DNA from: Mycobacteriales bacterium
Lineage (GTDB): Bacteria; Actinomycetota; Actinomycetes; JAFAQI01
Reading direction: 5' to 3'
DNA length: 51,475 nt
Assembly: GCA_035504215.1 (NCBI GenBank)
Contig: DATJSI010000135.1
Coordinates: 1 to 51,475, forward strand
Below are positions 27,809 through 37,052 of the stretch, one piece after another (within the stretch, counting starts at the first letter, position 1; each line of letters begins with the position of its first letter). The notes under the pieces were generated by a model that was given only the letters and a program-made list of their open reading frames with translations, was not told where the DNA came from and searched no databases. The position numbers and the translations under genes are program-made.

Positions 27809-30800
27809 TCAGCCACGGAGTCGTAGCCCGCGTGGGGTCGGGTGAAAGCCAGCGGTCGCCAGCGCCGCTCCGAGCGGCGAGTCGACGATCGAGGCACCGT
27901 CCGCGCGCTCGACCGCAAGCCGGCCGAGCAACCCCTCGCGGACCGCGAGCGCGAGGGCGTCCGCCGCCGGCTGGATCCGCGCCGGGTCCTCGCTCCACGA
28001 CAACAGTGACTTACCGCCGCGCTCGACGTACAGGCACAGTGCGCCGTCGACGAGCACCACGAGGGCGCCCGCCTTGCGCCCGGGCCGGTGGGCCCCCTCA
28101 TGCTCCGGCCACGCAAGCGCAGCACCGTAGGGGTTCGCCGGATCGGTCGCGGCGAGCACGACACAGTCGCCGGCCGTTGCGGCCCGCAGCCGGTCGACCG
28201 CACCGGGCAGCGCGAACTGCGCGGCGCCGAGGCCGGCGACGAAGTAGCCCCGGCGGCAGCGCCCGGCCTCCTCGAACGCCCGGAGCACCGGGTAGACCGC
28301 GGCGAAACCGCCGAGGACGCGTTCGGCCGCGACCGCTCCGCGGGTGAGCACCCCATGTCGCTCCAGCAGGCCCTCGGCGACGGCATGCAGCCGCCGGGTC
28401 GGGTCGGCTATCCGCTCCGGAGTGGCCGACCATCGCCCGACCGTCGTCGGCGGCCCGATCCGGGTGCCGGCGGCCGGTCGCGGGCGGCGCCGCGCGCGGG
28501 CCGGCACCGGGCGGGTTCGTGCGGAGCTCAGCCGCGCGCGAAGCGGCGCGATGGTGTCATTGGTGACCTGGCCGGTCCACACCAGGTCCCACAGCGCTTC
28601 GGTCACCGCGCGGTCGTCGGCGCCGTCGGCACGATCGGCGAGCGCGCGGAAGAACAGCGCGCCGCCTCCGGACAACGCGTCGAGAATCGCGGCGTGCAGC
28701 GCAGTTGCGGCCGGCTGGTCGGGCACCGGCATAAGCAGCGACGCGGTGTCGGCCAGATGCAGCGACAGCCAACCGTCGTTTCCCGGCAGCGCACCCTCGC
28801 CCAGCCACAGCACCTCACCGGTCGAGGTCAGCTCGTCGAGCATGGCCGGTGTGTAGTCGGCCACCCGGCTCGGGAGCACGATCGACTCGAGGGTCGAGGC
28901 CGGCAGCACTGATCCCGCCAGCTGCTCGACCGCGCGCAGCAAGGAGTCGAGCCCACGCCCGGCGTGCACGCCGACGCCCTGCCAGGCCGGCAGGAACCGG
29001 CCGAGGGTCTCCGGGGGCACCGGCTCGACCTCTTTGCGCAGCCGGGCCATCGAGCGTCGACGCAGGCTGCGCAGGACCTCGGCGTCACACCACTCGATAC
29101 CGCTGCCGTCCGGGCGGAACTCGCCCTGGACGCAACGGCCGGTCGCGGCCAGGCGGTGCAGCGCGTGCTCGACCACCGCGACTCCGAGCCCGAACCGCGC
29201 GGCCGCGTCGGCGGCGTGGAACGGCCCGCGGCGCCGGGCGTAGCGCGACACCAGGTCGCCGAGCGGGTCGTTGACGGACTCCAGGAAGGCGGCCGGCACG
29301 CCCACCGGCATCGGCGTACCGAGGGCGTCGCGGACTCGTCCGGCGTCCTCGATTGCGAGCCAGCGCGTCTCGCCGCCGATCCGCACCTCGATCGCACGCC
29401 GGGTCGCTTCGAGCTCGCGGGCGAACCCTGGCTCCGCACCTCGCTCGGCGAGCTCCTCGTCCGAGAGGTCGCCCAGCACCCGCAGCGCGTCGGCAACCGC
29501 CTCCGCCGAGGCGAGCCGGCGTTCGGGCGTCCGCCAACCGAGCTCGGCCTCCACCTCGGCGACGGCGACCGGATCGAGCAGCTCGCGCAGCTCGACCGAC
29601 CCGAGCAGCTCGGCGAGCACGGTCGAGTCCAGGGCGAGAGCGGCGGCGCGGCGCTCGGCGAGCGGCTGGTCCCCTTCGTACATGAACTGCCCGATGTAGC
29701 CGAAGACCAGGCTGCGGGCGTACGGCGACGGCTGCGGGGTCTCGACCTCGACCACGCGCACGCGTCGCGCGGCCACATCTCGCATCAGCTCGGCCAGGCC
29801 GGGGACGTCGAAGACGTCCTGCAGGCACTCGCGCATCGTCTCGAGCACGACCGGGAAGGAGCCGTACTGCCCGGCGACGCTCAGCAGCTGAGCCGAGCGC
29901 TGGCGTTGCTGCCAAAGCGGCGAGCGCCGGCCCGGGTTGCGTCGCGGCAGGAGCAACGCGCGTGCCGCACACTCGCGGAACCGGGACGCGAACAGCGCGG
30001 AGCCGCCGAGCTCACGGGTCACGATCGACTCGATCTCCTCCGGATCGAAGATCGTGAGGTCGGGCGGCAACGCATCGTCGGTGTCGGGCAGCCGCAGCAC
30101 GATGCCGTCGTCGGTGTGCATCACCTGCACGTCCATGCCGCTGCGTTCGCTCATGCGGGCCTGGATCGCGAGCGCCCAGGGCGCATGCACCTGCGCGCCG
30201 AACGGCGAGTGGATGGTCACTCGCCAGTCACCCAGCTCGTCCCGGAAGCGCTCGACCACGATCGTGCGGTCATCCGGCACGTGACCGGTAGCGCGCCGTT
30301 GCTCGCCGAGATACGCGACGGTGTTGTCCGCCGCCCACTCGTCGAGCCCGAGCTCGTGCAGGCGGTCCCGAGCCGCCGCATCGTCGAGACGCTGGAGGTC
30401 GCGGACGAAGGCGCCGAGCGCGCGGCCGAGCTCCAGCGGGCGCCCGAGCGAGTCGCCGTGCCAGAACGGCACCCGTCCGGTCTGTCCGGGTGCGGGGGAG
30501 ACGAGCACCCGGTCATGCGTGATCTCCTCGATCCGCCAGGCGCTGCTGCCGAGGGTGAAGACCTCGCCGACGCGGGACTCGTACACCATCTCCTCGTCGA
30601 GCTCGCCCACCCGGCTGGCGCGCTCACCGACCAGGAACACGCCGAACAGGCCCCGGTCGGGGATCGTGCCGCCGCTCGTCACCGCTAGCCGCTGCGCTCC
30701 GGGCCGCGCGGTGAGGGCGCCGGTGACGCGGTCCCACACGATCCGCGGTCGGAGCTCGGCGAACTCGTCGGAGGGGTAGCGGCCGGCCAGCATGTCCAGC

Positions 30801-32188
30801 GTCGCGTCCAACGCCGAGTCGGGAAGGCCGGCGAACGGAGCCGCCCGGCGCACGACGGCCGCGAGCTCTCCCACCGTCCACTCGTCCATCGCGACCATCG
30901 ACACGATGTGCTGGGCGAGCACGTCGAGTGGGTTGCGCGGGACGCGCAGGGCCTCGATCCGTCCCTGCGACATGCGCTCGGCGATCACAGCGGCCGGGAT
31001 GAGCTCACCGCGGTGCTTCGGGAACAGCACGCCGCTGCTGACCGCGCCGACCTGGTGGCCGGCGCGGCCGATCCGCTGCAGCCCGGACGCCACCGACGGC
31101 GGCGGCTCGACCTGCACGACCAGGTCGACCGCTCCCATGTCGATGCCGAGCTCGAGGCTGCTGGTCGCGACCACGCACGGGAGCTCGCCGCGCTTGAGCG
31201 CTTCCTCGGTCAGCGAGCGCTGCTCCCGGCTCACGCTGCCGTGGTGTGCGCGGGCGATCTCGACCGCGCGACCCTCCGGGTCCCGCTCGCTCGCCGCCTC
31301 GTTGAGCCGGGTGGTCAACCGCTCGGCGAGCCGGCGCGAGTTGGCGAACACGATCGTGCTGTGGTGCGCCTCGATCAGGTCGGCGATCCGCCCTTCGACG
31401 GCCGGCCACAGGCTCGAGCGCGCGACCGGGTCGGTGTCGTCCTGGGTGCCGGGCTCGGTCATGTCCTCCACGGGTACGACGATGCGGACCTCGACCGACT
31501 TCTCCGCGGGCGGCGCGACGATGCTGACCGGGTGCTGGCCGCCGAGGAACCGCGCGACCTCGTCGACCGGTCGGACGGTCGCGGACAACCCGATCCGTTG
31601 GGCCGGGCGTTCGGTCAGCTCATCGAGGCGCTCGAGACTGAGCGCGAGATGCGCTCCGCGCTTGCCGCCGGCCAGCGAGTGCACCTCGTCGACGATCACG
31701 GTGTCAACGCCGCGCAACGACTCGCGCGCGGCGCTGGTGAGGATGAGGAACAGCGACTCCGGCGTCGTGATCAGGATGTCAGCGGGAGTGCGCTGGAAGG
31801 TGCGCCGCTCGGCGGCCGTCGTGTCGCCGGTGCGCATGGCGACCTCGACGTCGCGAGCCGTCGTACCGAGCCGGGTCGCGGCGTGGCGGATGCCGGCGAG
31901 TGGCGAGCGCAGGTTGCGGTCGACGTCGACCGCCAGCGCCTTCAGCGGGCTGATGTAGAGGACCCGGCAGCGCTGCTGCCGGTCCGCCGGTGGCGCTTCG
32001 TTGGTGAGCCGGTCGATCGCGTGCAGGAACGCGGCCAGGGTCTTCCCGGAGCCGGTCGGCGCGATGACCAGCGCATGCTGACCGGCGGCGACCGCGTCCC
32101 AGGCGCCGGCCTGGGCAGCGGTCGGCGCCGCGAACGACGAGTGGAACCACTCGCGCGTCGGCGCCGAGAACCGCTCGAGTCCGCTCAT
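27809..32188 (-). CDS. lhr: Large helicase-related protein Lhr (ATP-dependent DNA helicase)
   Basis: Lhr is a large superfamily 2 helicase of DNA repair that unwinds in the 3' to 5' direction. Walker A APTGSGKT is at residues 43-50 and the DEVH box at 168-171; LSATVRPVDEVARFLG and QRIGRAGHQVG are later helicase motifs. The winged-helix and C-terminal domains complete 1459 residues, the length expected for full Lhr. ATG 32188 (MSGLERFSAPTREWF) was chosen because the preceding in-frame residues are not helicase-like. Mycobacterial Lhr is induced by DNA damage, but no clear SOS box was seen before this gene. Confidence 0.92.
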   Translation of the reverse strand: MSGLERFSAPTREWFHSSFAAPTAAQAGAWDAVAAGQHALVIAPTGSGKTLAAFLHAIDRLTNEAPPADRQQRCRVLYISPLKALAVDVDRNLRSPLAGIRHAATRLGTTARDVEVAMRTGDTTAAERRTFQRTPADILITTPESLFLILTSAARESLRGVDTVIVDEVHSLAGGKRGAHLALSLERLDELTERPAQRIGLSATVRPVDEVARFLGGQHPVSIVAPPAEKSVEVRIVVPVEDMTEPGTQDDTDPVARSSLWPAVEGRIADLIEAHHSTIVFANSRRLAERLTTRLNEAASERDPEGRAVEIARAHHGSVSREQRSLTEEALKRGELPCVVATSSLELGIDMGAVDLVVQVEPPPSVASGLQRIGRAGHQVGAVSSGVLFPKHRGELIPAAVIAERMSQGRIEALRVPRNPLDVLAQHIVSMVAMDEWTVGELAAVVRRAAPFAGLPDSALDATLDMLAGRYPSDEFAELRPRIVWDRVTGALTARPGAQRLAVTSGGTIPDRGLFGVFLVGERASRVGELDEEMVYESRVGEVFTLGSSAWRIEEITHDRVLVSPAPGQTGRVPFWHGDSLGRPLELGRALGAFVRDLQRLDDAAARDRLHELGLDEWAADNTVAYLGEQRRATGHVPDDRTIVVERFRDELGDWRVTIHSPFGAQVHAPWALAIQARMSERSGMDVQVMHTDDGIVLRLPDTDDALPPDLTIFDPEEIESIVTRELGGSALFASRFRECAARALLLPRRNPGRRSPLWQQRQRSAQLLSVAGQYGSFPVVLETMRECLQDVFDVPGLAELMRDVAARRVRVVEVETPQPSPYARSLVFGYIGQFMYEGDQPLAERRAAALALDSTVLAELLGSVELRELLDPVAVAEVEAELGWRTPERRLASAEAVADALRVLGDLSDEELAERGAEPGFARELEATRRAIEVRIGGETRWLAIEDAGRVRDALGTPMPVGVPAAFLESVNDPLGDLVSRYARRRGPFHAADAAARFGLGVAVVEHALHRLAATGRCVQGEFRPDGSGIEWCDAEVLRSLRRRSMARLRKEVEPVPPETLGRFLPAWQGVGVHAGRGLDSLLRAVEQLAGSVLPASTLESIVLPSRVADYTPAMLDELTSTGEVLWLGEGALPGNDGWLSLHLADTASLLMPVPDQPAATALHAAILDALSGGGALFFRALADRADGADDRAVTEALWDLVWTGQVTNDTIAPLRARLSSARTRPVPARARRRPRPAAGTRIGPPTTVGRWSATPERIADPTRRLHAVAEGLLERHGVLTRGAVAAERVLGGFAAVYPVLRAFEEAGRCRRGYFVAGLGAAQFALPGAVDRLRAATAGDCVVLAATDPANPYGAALAWPEHEGAHRPGRKAGALVVLVDGALCLYVERGGKSLLSWSEDPARIQPAADALALAVREGLLGRLAVERADGASIVDSPLGAALATAGFHPTPRGLRLRG

Positions 32189-32231
32189 CCACTCATTCTT
32201 GTCCGACCCCCTGACACCGTGCGCACCCACG

Positions 32232-32237
32232 TAGCGT
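32232..32237 (+). promoter_or_regulatory. -10 element for probable leaderless DUF3046 gene
   Basis: TAGCGT lies 6 nt before the GTG at 32244. The Lhr start is only 55 bp away on the other strand, so the promoters are divergent. Confidence 0.4.
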
Positions 32238-32243
32238 GGGCGC

Positions 32244-32441
32244 GTGCGGCTCACCGAGTTCTGGGAACGGATGCAGACCGAGTTCGGTCCGGCGTACGCG
32301 GCATCCGTCGCGCGCGACCAGGTGATCCATTCCCTCGGTGACCGCTCGGTGGATGCGGCGCTCGAGGCCGGTCAGGACCCAAAGCAGGTGTGGCTGGCGG
32401 TCTGCGAGCACTTCGAGATCCCGGCCGCACAACGCCACTAG
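32244..32441 (+). CDS. DUF3046 family protein
   Basis: A 65-residue protein with the DUF3046 pattern: MRLTEFWERMQTEFGPAYAASVARDQVI, LGDRSVDAALEAG, and VWLAVCEHFEIPAAQR. This small actinobacterial family is usually coded just upstream of recA, and its function is not known to me. Here an M20 peptidase gene lies between it and recA. Confidence 0.87.
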   Translation: MRLTEFWERMQTEFGPAYAASVARDQVIHSLGDRSVDAALEAGQDPKQVWLAVCEHFEIPAAQRH

Positions 32442-32465
32442 GCACAACCGCTCGGGGAGTGATGG

Positions 32466-33785
32466 ATGACCCTGCATGACGAGGTGATCGAGGTTGCCCG
32501 CGACCTCATGCGGCTCGACACGACCAATGCCCGCGAGCCGGGACTGGGCAACGAGACCAGGTGCGCGGCGTATCTGCAGGACTACCTCGCCCGCAACGGC
32601 GTCGAGGCCGAACTGGTCGCTCGCGACCCGGATCGGGCCAACGTGGTGGCACGCATCCGCGGCACGTCCTCCGATGCGGAGTCGCTGGCGTTCGTCGGCC
32701 ACACCGATGTCGTGCCGTGCGACCCGCGCGACTGGACCCACCCGCCGTTCGACGCGGTGCTCGACGACGCCGGCTGGCTGTGGGGTCGCGGCGCCGTCGA
32801 CATGAAGAACGAGGTCGCGGCCCGGGCGGTCGCGATGGCGGAACTGGCTCGCAGCGGCTTCCGACCGGCTGGTGACCTGTGGTTCATCGCCGTTGCCGAC
32901 GAGGAGGACGGGTTCGCGGACGTCGGCATGCGCTGGCTGCTGGAGGAGCGGACCGACATCCGGCCGACGCACAGCATCAACGAGGGCGGCGGCGAACGGC
33001 TGCCCTTGAGCGACGGCCGTGAGGTGGTGATCTACGCCGTCGGCGAGAAGGGCACGCTGCCCTTTCAGATCACGGCGCTGGGCGAGGCGGGCCACGCGTC
33101 GCAGCCGACGCTCGGCAACAACGCCGTACCGCTGCTGGCGCGACTCGTTTCGAGGCTGGGCGACGGGCTTCCCGACCCGGCGCCGACACCTGTCGTCACG
33201 GCGTTGCTGACCGCGGTCCTCGGCCGCGAGGAGCCGGACCTCAGCCGGGCCGTCGCGGAGGCGGGCGTGCTGCACCCGACGCTGGTGCACGTCCTGGTGG
33301 CCTTGATGGGATCGACGCTCGCCCCAACCAGGCTGTGGGGATCCGGGCAGCGCAACGTCATGCCGGCGCGGGCCACCGGCGAGGTGGACTGCCGGATCCT
33401 TCCCGGTACGACGCAGGACGACGTCGAGGCGCAGGTCAGGTCGCTGCTCGGCGACGACATCGACTACGAGCTCGGGTGGCCCGAGCCGATCACGCCAGGG
33501 TCGAGCTCACCGCTCGACGGGCCGGTGCCGGCCGCTATCGGCGCCTTCTTGGCGGCTGAAGGTGACGCCGCCGCGATCGTCCCGCTGCTGTGCACCGGGT
33601 TCACGGACAGCAACTACCTGCGCGCAGCGGCCGGCACGGCGGCGTACGGCTTCAGCCCGTTTCGGGCAACGCCGGCCGAGGTGATCGAGGCCGGCGTCCA
33701 CAACGCCGACGAGCGCGTGCACGTCGATGACCTGTTGCTGGCCGTACGGTTCCATCTCGACCTCGCCCGGCGAGTGCTCGGCTGA
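32466..33785 (+). CDS. M20/M25/M40 family metallopeptidase
   Basis: A dinuclear zinc hydrolase of 439 residues. Metal and catalytic motifs are seen in order: FVGHTDVVP, WGRGAVDMKNEVAA, the catalytic acid and next ligand in ADEEDGF, and a late His in the C-terminal domain. A dimerisation domain occupies about residues 190-300 (KGTLPFQITALGEAGHASQP). M20 enzymes include dipeptidases, acetylornithine deacetylase and succinyl-diaminopimelate desuccinylase (DapE). The sequence resembles general M20 peptidases more than DapE, so no specific substrate is given. Confidence 0.85.
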   Translation: MTLHDEVIEVARDLMRLDTTNAREPGLGNETRCAAYLQDYLARNGVEAELVARDPDRANVVARIRGTSSDAESLAFVGHTDVVPCDPRDWTHPPFDAVLDDAGWLWGRGAVDMKNEVAARAVAMAELARSGFRPAGDLWFIAVADEEDGFADVGMRWLLEERTDIRPTHSINEGGGERLPLSDGREVVIYAVGEKGTLPFQITALGEAGHASQPTLGNNAVPLLARLVSRLGDGLPDPAPTPVVTALLTAVLGREEPDLSRAVAEAGVLHPTLVHVLVALMGSTLAPTRLWGSGQRNVMPARATGEVDCRILPGTTQDDVEAQVRSLLGDDIDYELGWPEPITPGSSSPLDGPVPAAIGAFLAAEGDAAAIVPLLCTGFTDSNYLRAAAGTAAYGFSPFRATPAEVIEAGVHNADERVHVDDLLLAVRFHLDLARRVLG

Positions 33786-33813
33786 CGCCAGCGCTGGCCC
33801 GGCGACCGGCGCT

Positions 33814-33894
33814 ACGCATGGCCCATCGGTGGCGCTCCAGCCCCACGCATGGCCCATGGGTGGGCCGATAGCCCCACCCATGGGCCACGGGTGG
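33814..33894 (+). repeat. 31-bp tandem repeat, about 2.6 copies, upstream of recA
   Basis: Two full 31-bp units (33814-33844 and 33845-33875) begin ACGCATGGCCCAT and end AGCCCC. A third, partial unit begins at 33876, where 16 of the first 19 bases match. Within this, TGGCCCATGGGTGGG (33850-33864) and its exact inverse (33873-33887) form a 15-bp stem with an 8-nt loop. No gene is present. It lies between the M20 peptidase stop and the recA SOS box. Confidence 0.75.
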
Positions 33895-33920
33895 AAATCG
33901 CGCGGCGTGTCGGCTTTACT

Positions 33921-33936
33921 TCGAACACCTGTTCGT
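33921..33936. promoter_or_regulatory. SOS box (LexA site) of recA
   Basis: TCGAACACCTGTTCGT matches the actinobacterial LexA consensus TCGAAC-N4-GTTCGA at 15 of 16 positions counting the free middle. It lies 110 bp before the recA start. Confidence 0.85.
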
Positions 33937-33941
33937 ACGAC

Positions 33942-34000
33942 TGTGGACAGCACTCGGCGGTCCACAACCACGGCTCGGATCCCGGAAATGGTCCGAGCCG
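33942..34000 (+). other. Two hairpins in the recA leader
   Basis: TGTGGAC/GTCCACA (33942-33948 and 33960-33966) and CGGCTCGGA/TCCGAGCCG (33971-33979 and 33992-34000) form perfect stems with loops of 11 and 12 nt. They lie after the SOS box and before the ribosome-binding site GGAGG at about 34036-34040. Neither has a T-run. Confidence 0.4.
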
Positions 34001-34045
34001 GTTCGTAGGGTCGACGACGACACCCGAACCACACGGAGGCTGGCA

Positions 34046-35134
34046 ATGGCAGGCATGGATCGCGACAAGGCCTTGTCGGCCGCGTTGAGCAACATCGAGC
34101 GGGCACACGGCAAGGGCGCAGTGATGCGGCTCGGCGACGATGCCCGCGGTCAGATCGACGTGATCCCGACCGGTGCGATCGCCCTCGACATCGCGCTCGG
34201 CATCGGTGGGCTGCCACGCGGGCGGATCGTGGAGATCTACGGACCGGAGGCCTCCGGCAAGACCACGGTGGCGTTGCACGCGGTCGCCAACGCGCAGCGG
34301 GCCGGCGGCATCGCCGCTTTCATCGACGCCGAGCACGCCCTCGATCCCGAGTACGCGAAGGCGCTCGGGGTCGACATCGACGAGCTGCTGGTCTCCCAGC
34401 CGGACACCGGCGAGCAGGCGTTGGAGATCGCCGACATGCTGATCCGCTCCGGCGCGATCGACATCCTGGTGATCGACTCGGTCGCGGCGCTCGTGCCACG
34501 AGCCGAGATCGAAGGCGAGATGGGCGATGCGCACGTCGGCCTGCAGGCGCGGTTGATGAGCCAGGCGCTGCGCAAGATCACGGGTGCGCTGTCGACCAGC
34601 GGGACGACCGCGATCTTCATCAACCAGCTGCGCGAGAAGATCGGTGTCTTCTTCGGCTCGCCGGAGACCACGACCGGGGGCAAGGCGTTGAAGTTCTACG
34701 CCTCGGTCCGCCTCGACGTACGCCGGATCGAGACGCTCAAGGACGGCCCGGACGCGGTCGGCAACCGCACCCGGGTCAAGGTCGTGAAGAACAAGTGCAG
34801 CCCGCCGTTCAAGCAGGCCGAGTTCGACATCATGTGGGGTCGCGGGATCAGCCGCGAGGGCAGCTTGATCGACATGGGTGTCGACCACGGCATCGTGCGC
34901 AAGTCCGGCGCTTGGTACACCTATGACTCGGACCAGCTCGGGCAGGGCAAGGAGAACGCGCGCGGCTTCCTGTGCGACAACCCTGATCTCGCCGATGAGA
35001 TCGAGAAGAAGATCAAGGAGAAGCTCGGGGTCGGGCCGCAGTTGGACACGCCTTCAGGCCCGGCCGACCCGGACGCTCCGATCGATCTGACCACGACCAT
35101 CGACGACGCGGTGCCGACACCTGTCGAGTTCTGA
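34046..35134 (+). CDS. recA: Recombinase RecA
   Basis: RecA forms filaments on single-stranded DNA, drives strand exchange and activates LexA self-cleavage. Walker A GPEASGKT is at residues 66-73; further motifs are [56 protein letters not shown] and [18 protein letters not shown]. At 362 residues it is uninterrupted, unlike the intein-carrying RecA of some mycobacteria. GGAGG precedes the ATG. The stop overlaps the recX start, and an SOS box lies upstream. Confidence 0.98.
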   Translation: MAGMDRDKALSAALSNIERAHGKGAVMRLGDDARGQIDVIPTGAIALDIALGIGGLPRGRIVEIYGPEASGKTTVALHAVANAQRAGGIAAFIDAEHALDPEYAKALGVDIDELLVSQPDTGEQALEIADMLIRSGAIDILVIDSVAALVPRAEIEGEMGDAHVGLQARLMSQALRKITGALSTSGTTAIFINQLREKIGVFFGSPETTTGGKALKFYASVRLDVRRIETLKDGPDAVGNRTRVKVVKNKCSPPFKQAEFDIMWGRGISREGSLIDMGVDHGIVRKSGAWYTYDSDQLGQGKENARGFLCDNPDLADEIEKKIKEKLGVGPQLDTPSGPADPDAPIDLTTTIDDAVPTPVEF

Positions 35135-35628
35135 TGCCGGGCGAGCAGTCGTCCGATCCTGAGGCGGTCGCTCGCCAGATCGGGCTGCGGATGCTTGATC
35201 GCGCCCCCCGCACCCGGGCCGAGCTCGCTACGGCAATGGCGCGGCGCGGGATACCGGATGACGCGGCCAGCGCCGTGCTCGACCGGTTCACCGAGGTCGG
35301 CCTCGTCGATGACGCGGGTTTCGCGACCGCGTGGGTGGACAGCCGTCACCACGGTCGCGGGCTGGCTCGTCGGGCGCTCGCTGCGGAGCTGCGGTCCCGC
35401 GGGGTGGACGACCAGGTGGCCAAGGACGCGCTCGCGGCGGTGAGTACCGATGACGAGTACGTCGCCGCGTGCAGCCTGGTCCGCCGCCGGCTCCGGTCGA
35501 TGTCCGGCCTGCCGCCCGAGGTCGTGAAGCGCCGGTTGGTGGCGATGCTCGGCCGCAAGGGCTTCGGATCGGGGCTGGCCTACCGAGTGGTCGCCGAGGT
35601 GATCGACGACCACCGTGCGGTGCCCTAG
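35134..35628 (+). CDS. recX: Regulatory protein RecX
   Basis: RecX binds RecA filaments and inhibits strand exchange. The protein is 164 residues of helical repeats with the family wording LRMLDRAPRTRAELATAMARRGIP, FTEVGLVDDAGFATAWVDSRHHGRGLARRAL and LVRRRLRS. The ATG overlaps the recA stop by one base (TGATG), so translation is coupled and expression follows recA and LexA control. The 221-bp spacer after it (35629-35849) shows no RNA gene or clear signal. Confidence 0.92.
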   Translation: MPGEQSSDPEAVARQIGLRMLDRAPRTRAELATAMARRGIPDDAASAVLDRFTEVGLVDDAGFATAWVDSRHHGRGLARRALAAELRSRGVDDQVAKDALAAVSTDDEYVAACSLVRRRLRSMSGLPPEVVKRRLVAMLGRKGFGSGLAYRVVAEVIDDHRAVP

Positions 35629-35849
35629 CCCGCCGACGCCGCGACCCGCAGCTCGGCCCGGCCCGGGACGGTTGTCGCGCTATCGGTGCCGGCCGCCTGA
35701 TCGTCGCTGAGGGCGGCGTCCTCGCGTCTTTGGAGCGGACCCGCCCCGGCGTCGTTCTTCGTCGCGACGATCTCCTCCGCGACCTACGTCGCGGCACGGA
35801 TCGGTGACAGCCGTCGACGCAGCCATCGCTCACCCGCACACTTGGAGGT

Positions 35850-36665
35850 ATGACCGCACAGCAGACCGGGCAGCCGGCCGCGCCTGCCGTGGCTGACCGC
35901 CCGGCCGGTCTGCCGCGGAGCTGGCTGCGCAGCGAGGTGCTGCTGGTCTTCGCGCTGTCGCTCGGTGCGGACGGGTTGCGGGCGGCAGTCCGGTTGATCG
36001 GCGACGCGACCAGCGGGCAGGCGCTGACCTCCCAGGTCGCGTCGCTGAACGCCTCGCAGGCGCCGGGTCGGCCGTGGCTGGACCTGACGCTGCAGCTGGT
36101 GTCGCTGGCTACCGGCGTCGTACCCGTGTTCCTGGTCTGGCACTTCCTGATTCGCTCCGGCGAGCGCATGTCGACCATCGGTGCCGACCTGACCCGGCCA
36201 CGGATCGACCTGTTCCAGGGCGCGGTGGTCGCGGCGGTCATCGGTGGCAGCGGGTTGGGGCTCTACCTCGCGGCGCACGCACTCGGCGTCGATCTCACCG
36301 TCGTCGCCGAGTCGCTTCCGGCGGTCTGGTGGCGGTTGCCCGTCCTGTTCCTGTCCGCGCTGCAGAACGCCGCTCTCGAGGAGGTACTCGTCCTCGGCTA
36401 CCTGTTGCACCGGCTGCGTCAGCTCGGATGGAGCGACAACCGCGCGTTGTTGCTCAGCGCCACGGTGCGGGGTAGCTACCACCTCTACCAGGGGCTCGGC
36501 GGGTTTGCCGGCAACTTCGTGATGGGGCTGATCTTCGGGCGGATCTACCAGCGGTGGGGGCGGGTAATGCCGCTGCTGATCGCGCACACGCTGATCGACA
36601 CGGTGGCCTTCATCGGGTACGCCGAGCTGGCCGGCCACGTGTCCTGGCTGCCGGTCCCGTCGTAA
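35850..36665 (+). CDS. CPBP family intramembrane metalloprotease
   Basis: A multi-pass membrane protein of 271 residues with about seven hydrophobic segments. The CPBP motifs are present: EE at residues 177-178 (ALEEVLVLGYLLHRL), His211 in SYHLYQGLGG, and His246 in AHTLIDT. CPBP proteins are related to CAAX prenyl proteases and, in bacteria, often serve in peptide maturation or immunity; the substrate here is unknown. GGAGGT at 35842-35847 supports the ATG. It stands alone and is convergent with the VOC pair. Confidence 0.85.
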   Translation: MTAQQTGQPAAPAVADRPAGLPRSWLRSEVLLVFALSLGADGLRAAVRLIGDATSGQALTSQVASLNASQAPGRPWLDLTLQLVSLATGVVPVFLVWHFLIRSGERMSTIGADLTRPRIDLFQGAVVAAVIGGSGLGLYLAAHALGVDLTVVAESLPAVWWRLPVLFLSALQNAALEEVLVLGYLLHRLRQLGWSDNRALLLSATVRGSYHLYQGLGGFAGNFVMGLIFGRIYQRWGRVMPLLIAHTLIDTVAFIGYAELAGHVSWLPVPS

Positions 36666-36668
36666 CGG

Positions 36669-37052
36669 CTAGCCCCAGGTGCGGGCGCCTGCTTCGAACG
36701 CCGCCGGCTCCTGCACCTTGATCACGCAGAACACGACGCCGGCCGGGTCCGCCATCACGACCCAGTCCTGGATCCGGTCGACCACCGACCCGCCGAGCGC
36801 GGTCAGGCGGGTGACCTCGGCCTCGATGTCGTCGGTCTCGATGTCGAGATGGATCCGCGGCGCCGGGTCGCCGACCGCCTGCACCCCCATCGTGACGCCG
36901 GGCGTGGCCGGGCCGAAGCTGGTGTAGTCGGGGTCGTCGGCCTCCACCTCGCCGGGTCGCTCGAGCGCGTGCGCCCAGAACGAAACGGCGGCCGGATAGT
37001 CCTCGCGGGGGACGTCGATGTAGGCGGCGGCCAGCCGGCTGCGGTGGCTCAT
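36669..37052 (-). CDS. VOC family protein (downstream copy of a tandem pair)
   Basis: A single-domain VOC protein of 127 residues (RLAAAYIDVPREDYPAAVSFWAHAL, IHLDIETDDIEAEVTRLTALGG, DPAGVVFCVIKVQE). It is clearly homologous to the protein encoded just upstream: the AL-x-DVP-x-x-D and FWT/AxAL beginnings and the DPAGVxFCV ends correspond. The ATG overlaps the stop of that gene (ATGA). Substrate unknown. Confidence 0.8.
   Translation of the reverse strand: MSHRSRLAAAYIDVPREDYPAAVSFWAHALERPGEVEADDPDYTSFGPATPGVTMGVQAVGDPAPRIHLDIETDDIEAEVTRLTALGGSVVDRIQDWVVMADPAGVVFCVIKVQEPAAFEAGARTWG

Noticed and set aside
33814-33894. CRISPR-like array
   Set aside because: The 31-bp units follow one another with no spacers and no cas genes are near; it is a tandem repeat.
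33942-33966. DnaA boxes near recA, and also near nrdR (48729-48780)
   Set aside because: The CCACA-type motifs have one or more mismatches from TTGTCCACA, and the pair near recA is explained by a hairpin; too weak to call.
34046-35134. Intein in RecA, as in some mycobacteria
   Set aside because: RecA is 362 residues and uninterrupted.
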